Shown here one piece after another: positions 44,893 to 54,958 of a DNA stretch of 64,000 bases (position 1 is its first letter; each line of letters begins with the position of its first letter). The notes under the pieces are model-generated. The model did not search any database and was not told the DNA's origin. It saw only the letters and a program-made list of their open reading frames with translations. This stretch comes from Prevotellaceae bacterium UBA1746 (GTDB lineage Bacteria; Bacteroidota; Bacteroidia; Bacteroidales; Bacteroidaceae), in contig CAJPJR010000002.1 of the NCBI GenBank assembly GCA_905369775.1, positions 1-64,000 of the forward strand, read 5' to 3'. Position numbers and translations under genes: made by a program.

Positions 44893-46560
44893 ATGACCGA
44901 CCTCGAAATTGCACACGCCACACCGCTGCTCCCCATCCGCGACGTCGCCGCCCAAATCGGCATCGACGAAAACGACTTGGAACAGCACGGCAAATACATT
45001 GCGAAAGTGCCCCTGCGCCTCATCGACGAAACGCAAGCGCACAAAAGTCGCCTCATCCTCGTGACCTCGATCTCGGCCACCCGCGCCGGTATCGGCAAGA
45101 CCACGGTTTCGATCGGACTGGCCCTCGGACTCAACCGCATCGGCCGCAAAACCGTCGTCGCCCTGCGCGAACCCTCGCTCGGCCCCTGCTTCGGCATGAA
45201 AGGCGGAGCGGCCGGCGGCGGACACGCCCAGGTGCTGCCCATGGAGAAGATCAATCTCCACTTCACCGGCGACTTCCACGCCATCACCGCCGCGCACAAC
45301 ATGATCGCGGCCCTGCTCGACAACTACCTCTACCAGCATCGCGCCGAGGGCTTCGGACTCAAAGAAGTGCTCTGGCGACGCGTGCTCGACGTCAACGACC
45401 GTTCGCTCCGCAGCATCGTCACCGGACTCGGCCCCTCGGTCAACGGCATCCCCACGCAGGCGGGCTTCGACATCACCCCCGCCAGCGAACTCATGGCCAT
45501 CCTCTGCTTGGCGGCCGACGAAGCCGACTTGCGCCGACGCATTGAGAACATTCTCCTCGGTTACCGATTCGACGGTTCGCCCTTCACGGTGAAAGATCTC
45601 GGCGTGGCGGGCGGTATCGTGGTGCTCCTCAAAGATGCACTCGAACCCAACCTGGTGCAGACCACAGAAAACACGCCGGCCTTCGTGCACGGCGGACCCT
45701 TTGCCAACATCGCCCACGGGTGCAACACGGTCGTGGCGACAAAAATGGCCCTCTCGCACGCCGACTACGTCATCACCGAAGCCGGATTCGGCGCCGACCT
45801 GGGGGCGGAGAAATTCTACGACATCAAGTGCCGAAAGGCCGGACTCCAACCCGCTCTCACCGTGCTGGTGGCCACCGCACAGGGACTCAAAATGCACGGC
45901 GGCGTGCCTCTCGACCAAATCGCGGAACCCAATCTCGAAGGGCTCCGCGCCGGGCTGCCCAACCTCGACAAGCACTTGCGCAACCTCCGCTCGTTCGGAC
46001 AGAACGTGGTGATCGTTTTCAATCGCTTCGCCGCCGACACCGACGAAGAGATGGAACTGCTGCGCCGCCACTGCGAGGAGGTGCTCGAAGCGCCTTTCGT
46101 GATCAACAATGCCTACGCCGAAGGCGGAGTCGGCGCCGAGGAGATGGCGCGCATTGTGGTCGACGCCGTCGAAAAAACACCCTCCGCGCCGCTGCGCTTC
46201 GCCTATGAAGACAGCGACTCCCTGCGCACCAAGATCGAGAAGGTGGCCCGCCATCTCTACGGAGCGGCCTCGGTGACCTTTGCCAAACCCGCACTCACGC
46301 GCCTGCGCCTCGCGGAAACGCTCGGCATGAGCCATTTCCCCGTCTGCATCGCCAAGACGCAATTCTCCTTCTCCGACGATCCCAAGCAATATGGAGCCGC
46401 AGAGGGATTCGATTTCCTCATTCGCGACGTGGTGATCAACGCGGGAGCGGAGATGATCGTGGCCATTGCGGGCGACATCATGCGCATGCCCGGACTGCCC
46501 AAGGCGCCCCAGGCACTCAATATTGATTATATCAACGGAGAAATCACAGGACTCAGCTGA
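44893..46560 (+). CDS. fhs: Formate--tetrahydrofolate ligase
   Basis: This 555-residue protein makes 10-formyl-tetrahydrofolate from formate and ATP. The ATP loop is TRAGIGKTTVSIGLALGLNR, where most members have TPAGEGKTT. GMKGGAAGGGHAQVLPMEK and NLHFTGDFHAITAAHN follow, and the conserved end reads GDIMRMPGLPKAP. The start at 44893 matches the family N-terminus (MTDLEIAHA); an upstream in-frame ATG at 44812 overlaps the promoter. A kinase-like gene follows with a one-base overlap (TGATG). Confidence 0.96.
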   Translation: MTDLEIAHATPLLPIRDVAAQIGIDENDLEQHGKYIAKVPLRLIDETQAHKSRLILVTSISATRAGIGKTTVSIGLALGLNRIGRKTVVALREPSLGPCFGMKGGAAGGGHAQVLPMEKINLHFTGDFHAITAAHNMIAALLDNYLYQHRAEGFGLKEVLWRRVLDVNDRSLRSIVTGLGPSVNGIPTQAGFDITPASELMAILCLAADEADLRRRIENILLGYRFDGSPFTVKDLGVAGGIVVLLKDALEPNLVQTTENTPAFVHGGPFANIAHGCNTVVATKMALSHADYVITEAGFGADLGAEKFYDIKCRKAGLQPALTVLVATAQGLKMHGGVPLDQIAEPNLEGLRAGLPNLDKHLRNLRSFGQNVVIVFNRFAADTDEEMELLRRHCEEVLEAPFVINNAYAEGGVGAEEMARIVVDAVEKTPSAPLRFAYEDSDSLRTKIEKVARHLYGAASVTFAKPALTRLRLAETLGMSHFPVCIAKTQFSFSDDPKQYGAAEGFDFLIRDVVINAGAEMIVAIAGDIMRMPGLPKAPQALNIDYINGEITGLS

Positions 46561-47297
46561 TGCACATCGTTCTCAATCCCAAATACGACCGGCTTCGCGA
46601 ACAACTCGTGCAGGCGGTGCGACACTTCGACAGCGTGGGGCAGGAAATCTACCACGCGCGCAACGTGATTCGCCTCATCGAAATCGACGGCTGCCGACTC
46701 GCCGTGAAACGCTACGGACGCATGCCGCTCAAACACCGAATGGCGACCCGCGTCTACAAGGCCAACAAGGCGAAAAAGGCCTTCGTCACTTCGCTCCTGC
46801 TCAAGGAACGCAGTTTCGAAAGCCCCGAACCGGTGGCTTTCCTGAGCGATCGCCGCGGACTGCTCGATGCCACACACTATTTCGTGAGTGTCTATTCGGA
46901 CTATCGCCACTCCATGCGCGACATCCCCGGCTTCGACGGGGCTTTTCGCGAAGAGGTGACCAAGCACTTCGCACGCTACGCCGCACAGCTCCACGCCAGC
47001 GGCTTCATCCACAAGGATTTCTCGGCGGGCAACATCCTTTTCGACCGCATCAACGAGCGTTTCCACTTTTCGCTCCTCGACACCAACGCCCTCAAATGGG
47101 GCAAAAAAATCAGCGTGGAGCGCGGTTGCCAAAACTTCGCCCGATTGGTGGGACCACCTGAGTTCTTTGAGAGTCTGGGACGCCACTATGCCGACCTCCG
47201 GCAGGCCGATCCGCAAATGTGCATCCAACTGATCAAGGCCGCGCACGACGACTATCGCAGGAAACCCCACCCGCACCACCAACCTCTATTCGACTAA
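46560..47297 (+). CDS. Lipopolysaccharide kinase (Kdo/WaaP) family protein
   Basis: This 245-residue protein has a kinase-like fold with the catalytic loop H-K-D-F-S-A-G-N (SGFIHKDFSAGNILFD), a D-T-N in place of D-F-G (LLDTNALKWGK), and an N-terminal Lys in RLAVKRYGRMPLKHR. The basic stretch HRMATRVYKANKAKKAF fits membrane or lipid A-core binding. The family phosphorylates LPS core sugars. Its one-base overlap with fhs indicates co-translation, an unexpected pairing of folate metabolism and envelope modification. Confidence 0.8.
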   Translation: MHIVLNPKYDRLREQLVQAVRHFDSVGQEIYHARNVIRLIEIDGCRLAVKRYGRMPLKHRMATRVYKANKAKKAFVTSLLLKERSFESPEPVAFLSDRRGLLDATHYFVSVYSDYRHSMRDIPGFDGAFREEVTKHFARYAAQLHASGFIHKDFSAGNILFDRINERFHFSLLDTNALKWGKKISVERGCQNFARLVGPPEFFESLGRHYADLRQADPQMCIQLIKAAHDDYRRKPHPHHQPLFD

Positions 47298-47300
47298 ACA

Positions 47301-47334
47301 CAGCGCCGCCCCGCCGTTTTGGTAGGGCGGCGCT
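47301..47334 (+). terminator. Hairpin after the LPS-kinase-like gene
   Basis: CAGCGCCGCCC (47301-47311) pairs with GGGCGGCGCTG (47324-47334). No T run follows, so termination efficiency is unclear. Confidence 0.5.
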
Positions 47335-47397
47335 GCCTGCCGAATAAATCCCCCTTCATTCATTCGCAACATCACAACACACAAACACACCCTTCAC

Positions 47398-49272
<1,875 letters not shown>

Positions 49273-49515
49273 ACGCAGCCGCGCGTCACAAATGCCCACC
49301 GGGCTCCGCACTACCCGATTGTGAGGAGGCAATACCTACTTTTTGGTGAAAGAATGCGGAGCATAAACGGAAAAAATCGGTAAGTCACCGCGAAACCACT
49401 CCGTATTTCCGCTGATTGTCAGCAGTTTGCAGAGCGTATGCGGTGGAAACCTACGCACAACGGGGGCACATCGCACATCGGGCGCCCACCTGTGCCAAAT
49501 CACTGCAAATGGGTA

Positions 49516-49546
49516 TTGCCAAAAGTCAAGAAAGTGCCTACCTTTG
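49516..49546 (+). promoter_or_regulatory. Promoter of the candidate small RNA
   Basis: TTG (49516-49518), a 20-base spacer and TACCTTTG (49539-49546) match the Bacteroidota consensus closely. Confidence 0.7.
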
Positions 49547-49551
49547 CAGTG

Positions 49552-49670
49552 CATTCTGATAGAAGAGTCCGACACTTCGGTGGCGGTTGTCCGTCAGAGT
49601 AAGAATTTAAATTGTTATGTCTATGTTCGAAAGATGGCTGTCCTCAGCGGAGGATGGCCACTTTTGTTTT
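49552..49670 (+). ncRNA. Candidate small RNA or attenuated leader
   Basis: It is bounded by the promoter at 49516-49546 and a hairpin whose arms GGCTGTCCTC and GAGGATGGCC (49636-49659) pair fully, counting two G-T pairs, around an AGCG loop. CTTTTGTTTT follows. The transcript would be about 115 bases. It matches no RNA family I know by eye; it lacks the SRP RNA and tmRNA signatures. Confidence 0.45.
49635..49670 (+). terminator. Intrinsic terminator of the candidate small RNA
   Basis: An 11-bp stem (49635-49645 with 49650-49660) with a four-base loop is followed by C-TTTT-G-TTTT. Confidence 0.65.
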
Positions 49671-49936
49671 CCGCCCCGCGGCTACGCGCCGAGACCGCGG
49701 AAGCCGACGCTCACAAAGCCCCACGGCCGAACGAAACAAGGCTTGCAACGAACGAAGGATGCACTGCTACGAACCGACGGCGGGACGAACGGGCAGAAAA
49801 TGGGCGTCGGACAGACGGAGGTCGGCTTTTTCGCCGGTCGCATGGGCAGAGTTTTGAAAATATGTTGTTCCTTTGCCACCACACACGGGCGCTGTTGCCC
49901 GTTTTCACTCCGCCACACTATTATAATATACCGACT

Positions 49937-50233
49937 ATGAAATCCAACCTCCCTCCGATGATCATTCTCCTCGTGGCCATTGCGCTCCTCGTCTGCCTTT
50001 TTCCGCTCGCCTACGGCATGTTTATGCTCATTCGCTTCGTGGCGGCGGTGGTTTTCGCCGCATTGGCCTACGATTACTTCAAGCGCGACCGCAATACCGC
50101 GGGCTGGGTGTTTGTGGCGCTGACGTTGCTCTTCCAACCCCTCTTCAAAATCGCGCTGACACGCACCGTCTGGAACGTGGTCGACGTAGTGGTGGCGATT
50201 GGGCTCGTGGTCGTGTTGCTCAAACGCGACTGA
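49937..50233 (+). CDS. Small multi-pass membrane protein (DUF6804-like)
   Basis: This 98-residue protein has three to four hydrophobic helices (MIILLVAIALLVCLFPLAYG, IRFVAAVVFAALAYDYF, WVFVALTLLFQPLF, VVDVVVAIGLVVVLL). The patterns P-L-A-Y-G-x-(F/Y) and T-R-x-x-W-x-V-V-D-V resemble the DUF6804 family of small bacterial membrane proteins. Its function is unknown. Confidence 0.75.
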   Translation: MKSNLPPMIILLVAIALLVCLFPLAYGMFMLIRFVAAVVFAALAYDYFKRDRNTAGWVFVALTLLFQPLFKIALTRTVWNVVDVVVAIGLVVVLLKRD

Positions 50234-50270
50234 GGCACGCCGCTTCCCCACACGCCGCCCTAAACAATCC

Positions 50271-50310
50271 GACCGCGGCCGAACATTGCGTTCGGTCGCG
50301 GTCGTTTTGT
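50271..50310 (+). terminator. Terminator between the small membrane protein gene and pyk
   Basis: GACCGCGGCCGAAC (50271-50284) pairs with GTTCGGTCGCGGTC (50290-50303), followed by GTTTTGTG. It lies between convergent genes. Confidence 0.8.
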
Positions 50311-50368
50311 GCGGGTCAGCTGCTTCGCATGGCGGAGCTCAAAGCCCCGCGACGAGAAGCGGCGACGT

Positions 50369-51832
50369 TTATTTGGAAGGTGCAAGTTCGTCTACGTGCA
50401 CTCCCTCCGGTAAGTGGAAGCGATATTTGCTATCGTAGATGGTGCTCACCTTATTGATCTCGAGGAAGCTCGTGCCGCCCCCGTCGCCGAAACTACCGCT
50501 GAGGTAAGCGATCTTGTCGTTGAGCTCGAGGAAACCTTTCTGGCGCATCATGCGGATGGCAGCCGTGAAGGTGTATTGCGCCGAAACGTGATTTTTCTGG
50601 TAGATGGGGATCACACCGTAGGAGAGATTGAGCAAACGCATGGTCTTCTCCTTATAGCAGATGGCAATGACGGGCGTCGGGCCTCGGAACGAGGCGAGGG
50701 CGCGTGCCGTTTGTCCCGTTTCGCTGTCGGTGAGAATGCCCTTCACACCGAGTTGGCGCGTAGCTTCGACGGCAGCATGCGCCAAGAATTCACGCTGATC
50801 GGTGGTGTCGATCATCGGATCGAGGTCGTGCTCGCGCATTTTGTCGCGTTCGGCCTGCTCGGCAATGGCGGCCATGGTTTGCACCGCCTCGAGGGGATAT
50901 TTGCCCGAGGCCGTTTCGCCGCTGAGCATGAGGGCATCGGTGCGATAGTAGATGGCATTGGCGATGTCGGTGACCTCTGCTCGCGTGGGACGCGGGTTGT
51001 TGATCATCGTGTGAAGCATTTGCGTGGCCACGATCACCGGTTTTTTCTTCACCACACACTTGTGAATGATCTGGCGCTGGATGCCGGGGATGCGTTCGAT
51101 GGGCACTTCGATGCCGAGGTCGCCGCGCGCGATCATGATGCCATAGGAGGCGTCGATGATCTCGTCGATGTTGTCCACGCCTTCTTGGTTTTCGATTTTC
51201 GAAATGATCTTGATGTCGCTGCCGTGTGCGTCGAGAATGTCCTGCACAGCCTTGACATCGGCGGCGTTGCGCACGAAGGAGTGGGCGATGAAGTCGATGT
51301 CTTCTTCGATGGCCAGGAGGATGTTGGCCTTGTCTCGCTCGGTGAGTGCGGGCAAATCGATGTGTTCGCCGGGCACGTTCACGCTCTTGTGCGCGCCGAG
51401 CACGCTGTCATTTTGCACCGTGACGTGCAGGGCCTCGTCTTTCGCCGTGACCAGCATGTCGATGGCCCCGTCGTCGAAGAGCACATGGTCGCCCACTTGC
51501 ACGTCGCGCACGAAGTGGGGATACGATACATTGATGACATCGTGCGTGGTGTCGCGATCCGGACAACCATAGATGCGCACTTCTTCGCCGGCTTTGTATT
51601 CGAGGGGGGCTGCCAGTCCGGTGGTGCGCACTTCGGGACCCTTCGTGTCGATGAGCAGACCGAGGTGGGGCGAAACGGCACGGACGTTGCGAATGATTTT
51701 CTTGATGCCGTCGGCAGAGGCGTGGGCGGTGTTCATGCGCACCACGTTCATGCCGGCGAAAAACAACTTGCGGAGGAAATTTTCGTCGCAGCGCAAATCG
51801 CTGATCGAGCAGACGATCTTGGTTTGTTTCAT
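50369..51832 (-). CDS. pyk: Pyruvate kinase
   Basis: This 487-residue protein is the last enzyme of glycolysis. The active-site Lys and Glu lie in IISKIENQEGVDNIDEI. MIARGDLGIEVP is the family signature, and DALMLSGETASGKYPLEAV is the substrate and cation region. It has a C-terminal regulatory-type domain (TDSETGQTARALASFRG). It starts 272 bases from feoAB, transcribed away from it. Confidence 0.96.
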   Translation of the reverse strand: MKQTKIVCSISDLRCDENFLRKLFFAGMNVVRMNTAHASADGIKKIIRNVRAVSPHLGLLIDTKGPEVRTTGLAAPLEYKAGEEVRIYGCPDRDTTHDVINVSYPHFVRDVQVGDHVLFDDGAIDMLVTAKDEALHVTVQNDSVLGAHKSVNVPGEHIDLPALTERDKANILLAIEEDIDFIAHSFVRNAADVKAVQDILDAHGSDIKIISKIENQEGVDNIDEIIDASYGIMIARGDLGIEVPIERIPGIQRQIIHKCVVKKKPVIVATQMLHTMINNPRPTRAEVTDIANAIYYRTDALMLSGETASGKYPLEAVQTMAAIAEQAERDKMREHDLDPMIDTTDQREFLAHAAVEATRQLGVKGILTDSETGQTARALASFRGPTPVIAICYKEKTMRLLNLSYGVIPIYQKNHVSAQYTFTAAIRMMRQKGFLELNDKIAYLSGSFGDGGGTSFLEINKVSTIYDSKYRFHLPEGVHVDELAPSK

Positions 51833-51874
51833 TATTGGGAGATTTCTTGTACGGGAAGTGTAGTCTTTGCTCGG

Positions 51875-51882
51875 CGAATTTA
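51875..51882 (-). promoter_or_regulatory. Near-consensus -7 element of pyk
   Basis: TAAATTCG on the minus strand, one mismatch from TAnnTTTG, 43 bases upstream of the ATG. Confidence 0.4.
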
Positions 51883-51978
51883 CGAAAAAAACTACGGACT
51901 ATCGGACACGACTTCCCTATTTTCAGCCGAAATATGGGAGCTCTTCCAAGTTGTCATTTGCTCTTTGCAATTCCTCCT

Positions 51979-51999
51979 CCCACAATCACTATTTGTGGG
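51979..51999. promoter_or_regulatory. Operator-like dyad upstream of feoAB
   Basis: CCCACAA (51979-51985), seven bases, then TTGTGGG (51993-51999) form a perfect 7-7-7 dyad. It ends two bases before the -33 TTG of the feoAB promoter. Confidence 0.5.
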
Positions 52000-52001
52000 T
52001 A

Positions 52002-52032
52002 TTGCATTGCGCGGGAGAAAGCCGTAACTTTG
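52002..52032 (+). promoter_or_regulatory. feoAB promoter
   Basis: TTG (52002-52004), a 20-base spacer and TAACTTTG (52025-52032) match the consensus. The leader is about 67 bases. Confidence 0.75.
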
Positions 52033-52104
52033 CACATTGCTCCTTATATATAACAACGTCGATACGCCTTTTTTGCACGCACCGACCCAACGACTTAACA
52101 ACGC

Positions 52105-54342
52105 ATGAATCTTTCACACATCAAAGACGGGGCCACCGCCTACGTCACCGCCATCAAGGGCAGCCCTTCGCTGCGCGTCCGCCTCGAAGAACTCGGCTTC
52201 GTGCCGGGACAAGAGGTGACGCGCGTCTATGCCACGCCGAGCGGTTCGCCCGTGATCTACGCCATGCTCGGACAGCGCGTCGCACTCAGAACCGGCGAGG
52301 CGCAACTCATCGAGGTGAGCACCCAACGACCCAACGAAAACTATGCCGACGAGCAACGAGTGGCCCGCACCGCCGCCGAAACTGCCGCCGCGGCGCCACT
52401 GCCCTCGGGCCCCATCGTGCCGGCCACCGGCTGCGCGACCGAAAGTTGTGGGGGCTGCCCGGGGTGCGGACCGCGCAAACCGCTCGCTCCCAAGGCAGAA
52501 GGCACCATCACGGTGGCACTTGTGGGCAATCCCAACTGCGGAAAAACCACGGTGTTCAACGCGCTCTCCGGCGGACACGAACGCACGGGCAACTATGCGG
52601 GGGTGACGGTGGCCAGTGTGGTGGGCGAAACACACATCGACGGGCGCACCGTGCGATTTGTCGATCTGCCGGGCACCTACTCGCTGCGCGCCTACTCGCC
52701 GGAGGAGGCTTATGTGATGAGCGAGCTCTTGAAGGGCGAAATCGACGCGGTGATCAACGTGCTCGATGTGAACAACCTGGAGCGCAACCTGCTGCTCACC
52801 CTGCAAGTGCGCCGACTCGGACTGCCGATGGTGGGGGCGCTCAACTTGTGGGACGAGTTTTCGGAGAGCGGATCGACGCTCGATGTGGACCGACTCTCGG
52901 CGCACATGGGCATGCGCTTCGTGCCTTGTGTGGCCAGCCGCGGCGAGGGGCTCAAAGCCCTGGCCGAAGCGGTGATCGAGGCCTACGACCGTCGCGAGGA
53001 ACAGCCCACACCGCCGCCCAACGACCCGCACTCGGCGGCCGACCCGCACGCACTGGTGCACCACTATCTGGCGGACATTTACCGACTGCGAGAGAGCAAA
53101 GCGGTGCGCTTCACCACGTGGGTCGACCGCTTCTTGGTGAAGAATCCGCTGGCCTATGGCGTCTTTTTCCTCGTGATCCTGCTGGTTTTCTGGGCCACAT
53201 TCACCATCGGACAGTATCCGATGGGCTGGATGCAGGCCGGAGTGACGTGGCTGACCGAGACGCTCACGAACGTTCTGCCCAAAGATCGCTGGTATGTCGA
53301 TCTCCTGGCGTCGGGAGTGGTGGGCGGTGTGGGCACCGTGATTGTCTTTCTCCCGCAGATTTTGATCCTCTATTTCTTCATTTCCATTCTCGAAGACTCG
53401 GGCTATCTGGCACGCACAGCGCTGCTCTTCGACCCCTTGCTGCGGCGCGTGGGACTGCACGGCAAGTCGTTTTTCCCGATGCTCACGGGTTTCGGCTGCA
53501 ACGTGCCGGCCATCATGGCCACACGCACCATTGAGAACCGAAAGAGCCGATTGCTCACGATGATCACCTTGCCTTTCATGTCGTGCTCCGCGCGACTCAC
53601 GGTCTACACGGTGTTCACGCTAGCCTTCTTCCCGCATCAAGCCACGTGGGTGCTCTTTTCGCTCTACTGCGGCGGCATTCTCATGGCCCTGCTCTCGGCT
53701 TGGCTGCTGAGTCACTTCATTCGCCGACACGAAGAGAGCCATTTCGTGATGGAGATCCCGCCTTATCGGCGCCCGGTGGCGCAGAGTGTCGTGAGCCACA
53801 CGTGGGAGAAGGGTCGCCAGTACCTGCGAAAAATGGGTGGCGTGATTCTCGTGGCTTCGATCGTGGTGTGGATCTTGGGCTATTTCCCGCATCCGGACCG
53901 AGAGCTCTCGCCCCTCGAACGGCAGGAGCAGTCGTATTTGGGACAGGCGGGACATCTCATCCAACCGGCCATTGCGCCGCTGGGTTTCGACTGGAGAATG
54001 GGCGTGGGGCTCCTGACGGGCGCAGCGGCCAAGGAGTTGATGGTCTCGACACTCGGCGTGCTCTACCACATGGACGAGGACAGTGCGGCGGCTGCGGGAT
54101 CGGGCAACGACGCGAAGGCGGACCGGGCGATCTCTGCGGCCTTGCGTGAGGCCACTTCGCCCGCGGCTGCACTGAGCTACATGGTCTTTGCCTTGCTGTA
54201 TTTCCCGTGTCTGGCTACGATTGCGGCCATCCGCGGCGAGAGCGGGCAGTGGAAATATGCCGTGCTCTCGATGCTTTACACCACGGGCGTCGCCTATGTG
54301 GCGGCGTGGCTCACTTTTCACATCGCGCGCCTCTGTATGTGA
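52105..54342 (+). CDS. feoB: Ferrous iron transport protein FeoA-FeoB fusion
   Basis: The protein has 745 residues. Residues 1-75 are an SH3-like FeoA domain (RLEELGFVPGQEVTRVY). Residues 110-121 form a Cys-rich linker (CATESCGGCPGC). The GTPase domain has G1 GNPNCGKT (141-148), D-L-P-G (G3) and N-L-W-D (G4). The polytopic FeoB core follows (FFPMLTGFGCNVPAIMATR, two Gate regions) and ends with several helices. It imports Fe2+ across the inner membrane. FeoA-FeoB fusion is usual in Bacteroidota. Confidence 0.96.
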   Translation: MNLSHIKDGATAYVTAIKGSPSLRVRLEELGFVPGQEVTRVYATPSGSPVIYAMLGQRVALRTGEAQLIEVSTQRPNENYADEQRVARTAAETAAAAPLPSGPIVPATGCATESCGGCPGCGPRKPLAPKAEGTITVALVGNPNCGKTTVFNALSGGHERTGNYAGVTVASVVGETHIDGRTVRFVDLPGTYSLRAYSPEEAYVMSELLKGEIDAVINVLDVNNLERNLLLTLQVRRLGLPMVGALNLWDEFSESGSTLDVDRLSAHMGMRFVPCVASRGEGLKALAEAVIEAYDRREEQPTPPPNDPHSAADPHALVHHYLADIYRLRESKAVRFTTWVDRFLVKNPLAYGVFFLVILLVFWATFTIGQYPMGWMQAGVTWLTETLTNVLPKDRWYVDLLASGVVGGVGTVIVFLPQILILYFFISILEDSGYLARTALLFDPLLRRVGLHGKSFFPMLTGFGCNVPAIMATRTIENRKSRLLTMITLPFMSCSARLTVYTVFTLAFFPHQATWVLFSLYCGGILMALLSAWLLSHFIRRHEESHFVMEIPPYRRPVAQSVVSHTWEKGRQYLRKMGGVILVASIVVWILGYFPHPDRELSPLERQEQSYLGQAGHLIQPAIAPLGFDWRMGVGLLTGAAAKELMVSTLGVLYHMDEDSAAAAGSGNDAKADRAISAALREATSPAAALSYMVFALLYFPCLATIAAIRGESGQWKYAVLSMLYTTGVAYVAAWLTFHIARLCM

Positions 54343-54597
54343 GGCGTTCTCCGAAACAGAGCGGCGGCGCTCCGCAGCCGGGAGCCGATCTCTCGCGGCT
54401 ACAGCCTTCTCCCACGAGCCGACCGACAGTTTGCACGGGGCGGGGCTCGAAAAAGTCACCTGTAGACGCGATAAGCGGAGTAGGTAGATCGATAGGTGGC
54501 GCGCGTAGATTCGGCAAGCCCCCTCGTTCGGCGCAGGGCTCGGAAAAATGCCCATTCGTCGCCCAATAGCGCCACCCAACACCGAGCACGTCGGGCA

Positions 54598-54648
54598 AAA
54601 AACGAAGCAAGCACGTATGATCTGTACGTGCTTGCTTCGTTTTTACGT
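54598..54648 (+). terminator. Strong bidirectional terminator downstream of feoAB
   Basis: A 20-bp perfect stem (54598-54617 with 54625-54644) has a seven-base loop TGATCTG. The stem ends in five A-T pairs, so both strands have a T run. Confidence 0.9.
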
Positions 54649-54812
54649 AAAACAGCCCTTCCTTCCGCGCTCGCTCACACTTTTCTCCGCAGCTTTTGTC
54701 CATCGCCTCCGCACACGCTGCACTCCGAATCGCAAAAAACGCCTGTTATCGGCTTATTCGATAGCAAAAACCACTCTAAACAGATATTTATCTCATTTTT
54801 ACCACGAAACTC

Positions 54813-54844
54813 TTGTCGCACTATACAAAGAATTCATACCTTTG
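54813..54844 (+). promoter_or_regulatory. Promoter of cassette 1
   Basis: TTG (54813-54815), a 21-base spacer and TACCTTTG (54837-54844). The leader is about 108 bases. Confidence 0.7.
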
Positions 54845-54958
54845 CCACGAAAACAGAGCAGAACCTGAGAGAAATCGCCCTCCGCCGGGCGATAACTGCG
54901 GGATTTCCGCCCATTTCTCGTAAATCATCAATTCAATCGTATAATTCATAAAGCAAAA

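Larger units (their letters stand above)
49273..49936. other. 664-base region after the helicase, with a small transcription unit
   Basis: It contains a complete promoter (49516-49546) and a terminator-like hairpin (49635-49670) that define a candidate small RNA. The remainder up to 49936 shows no family-like coding sequence, although a 107-codon frame starts at 49617. Confidence 0.55.
54343..54958. other. Intergenic region between feoAB and the first cassette
   Basis: It contains a 20-bp perfect hairpin terminator (54598-54644) and the promoter of the first secreted-protein cassette (54813-54844). No gene is visible. Confidence 0.65.

Noticed and set aside
49617..49940. 107-codon frame downstream of the helicase
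   Set aside because: It runs through the terminator hairpin, changes composition abruptly and overlaps the next gene's start; an RNA is a better explanation.
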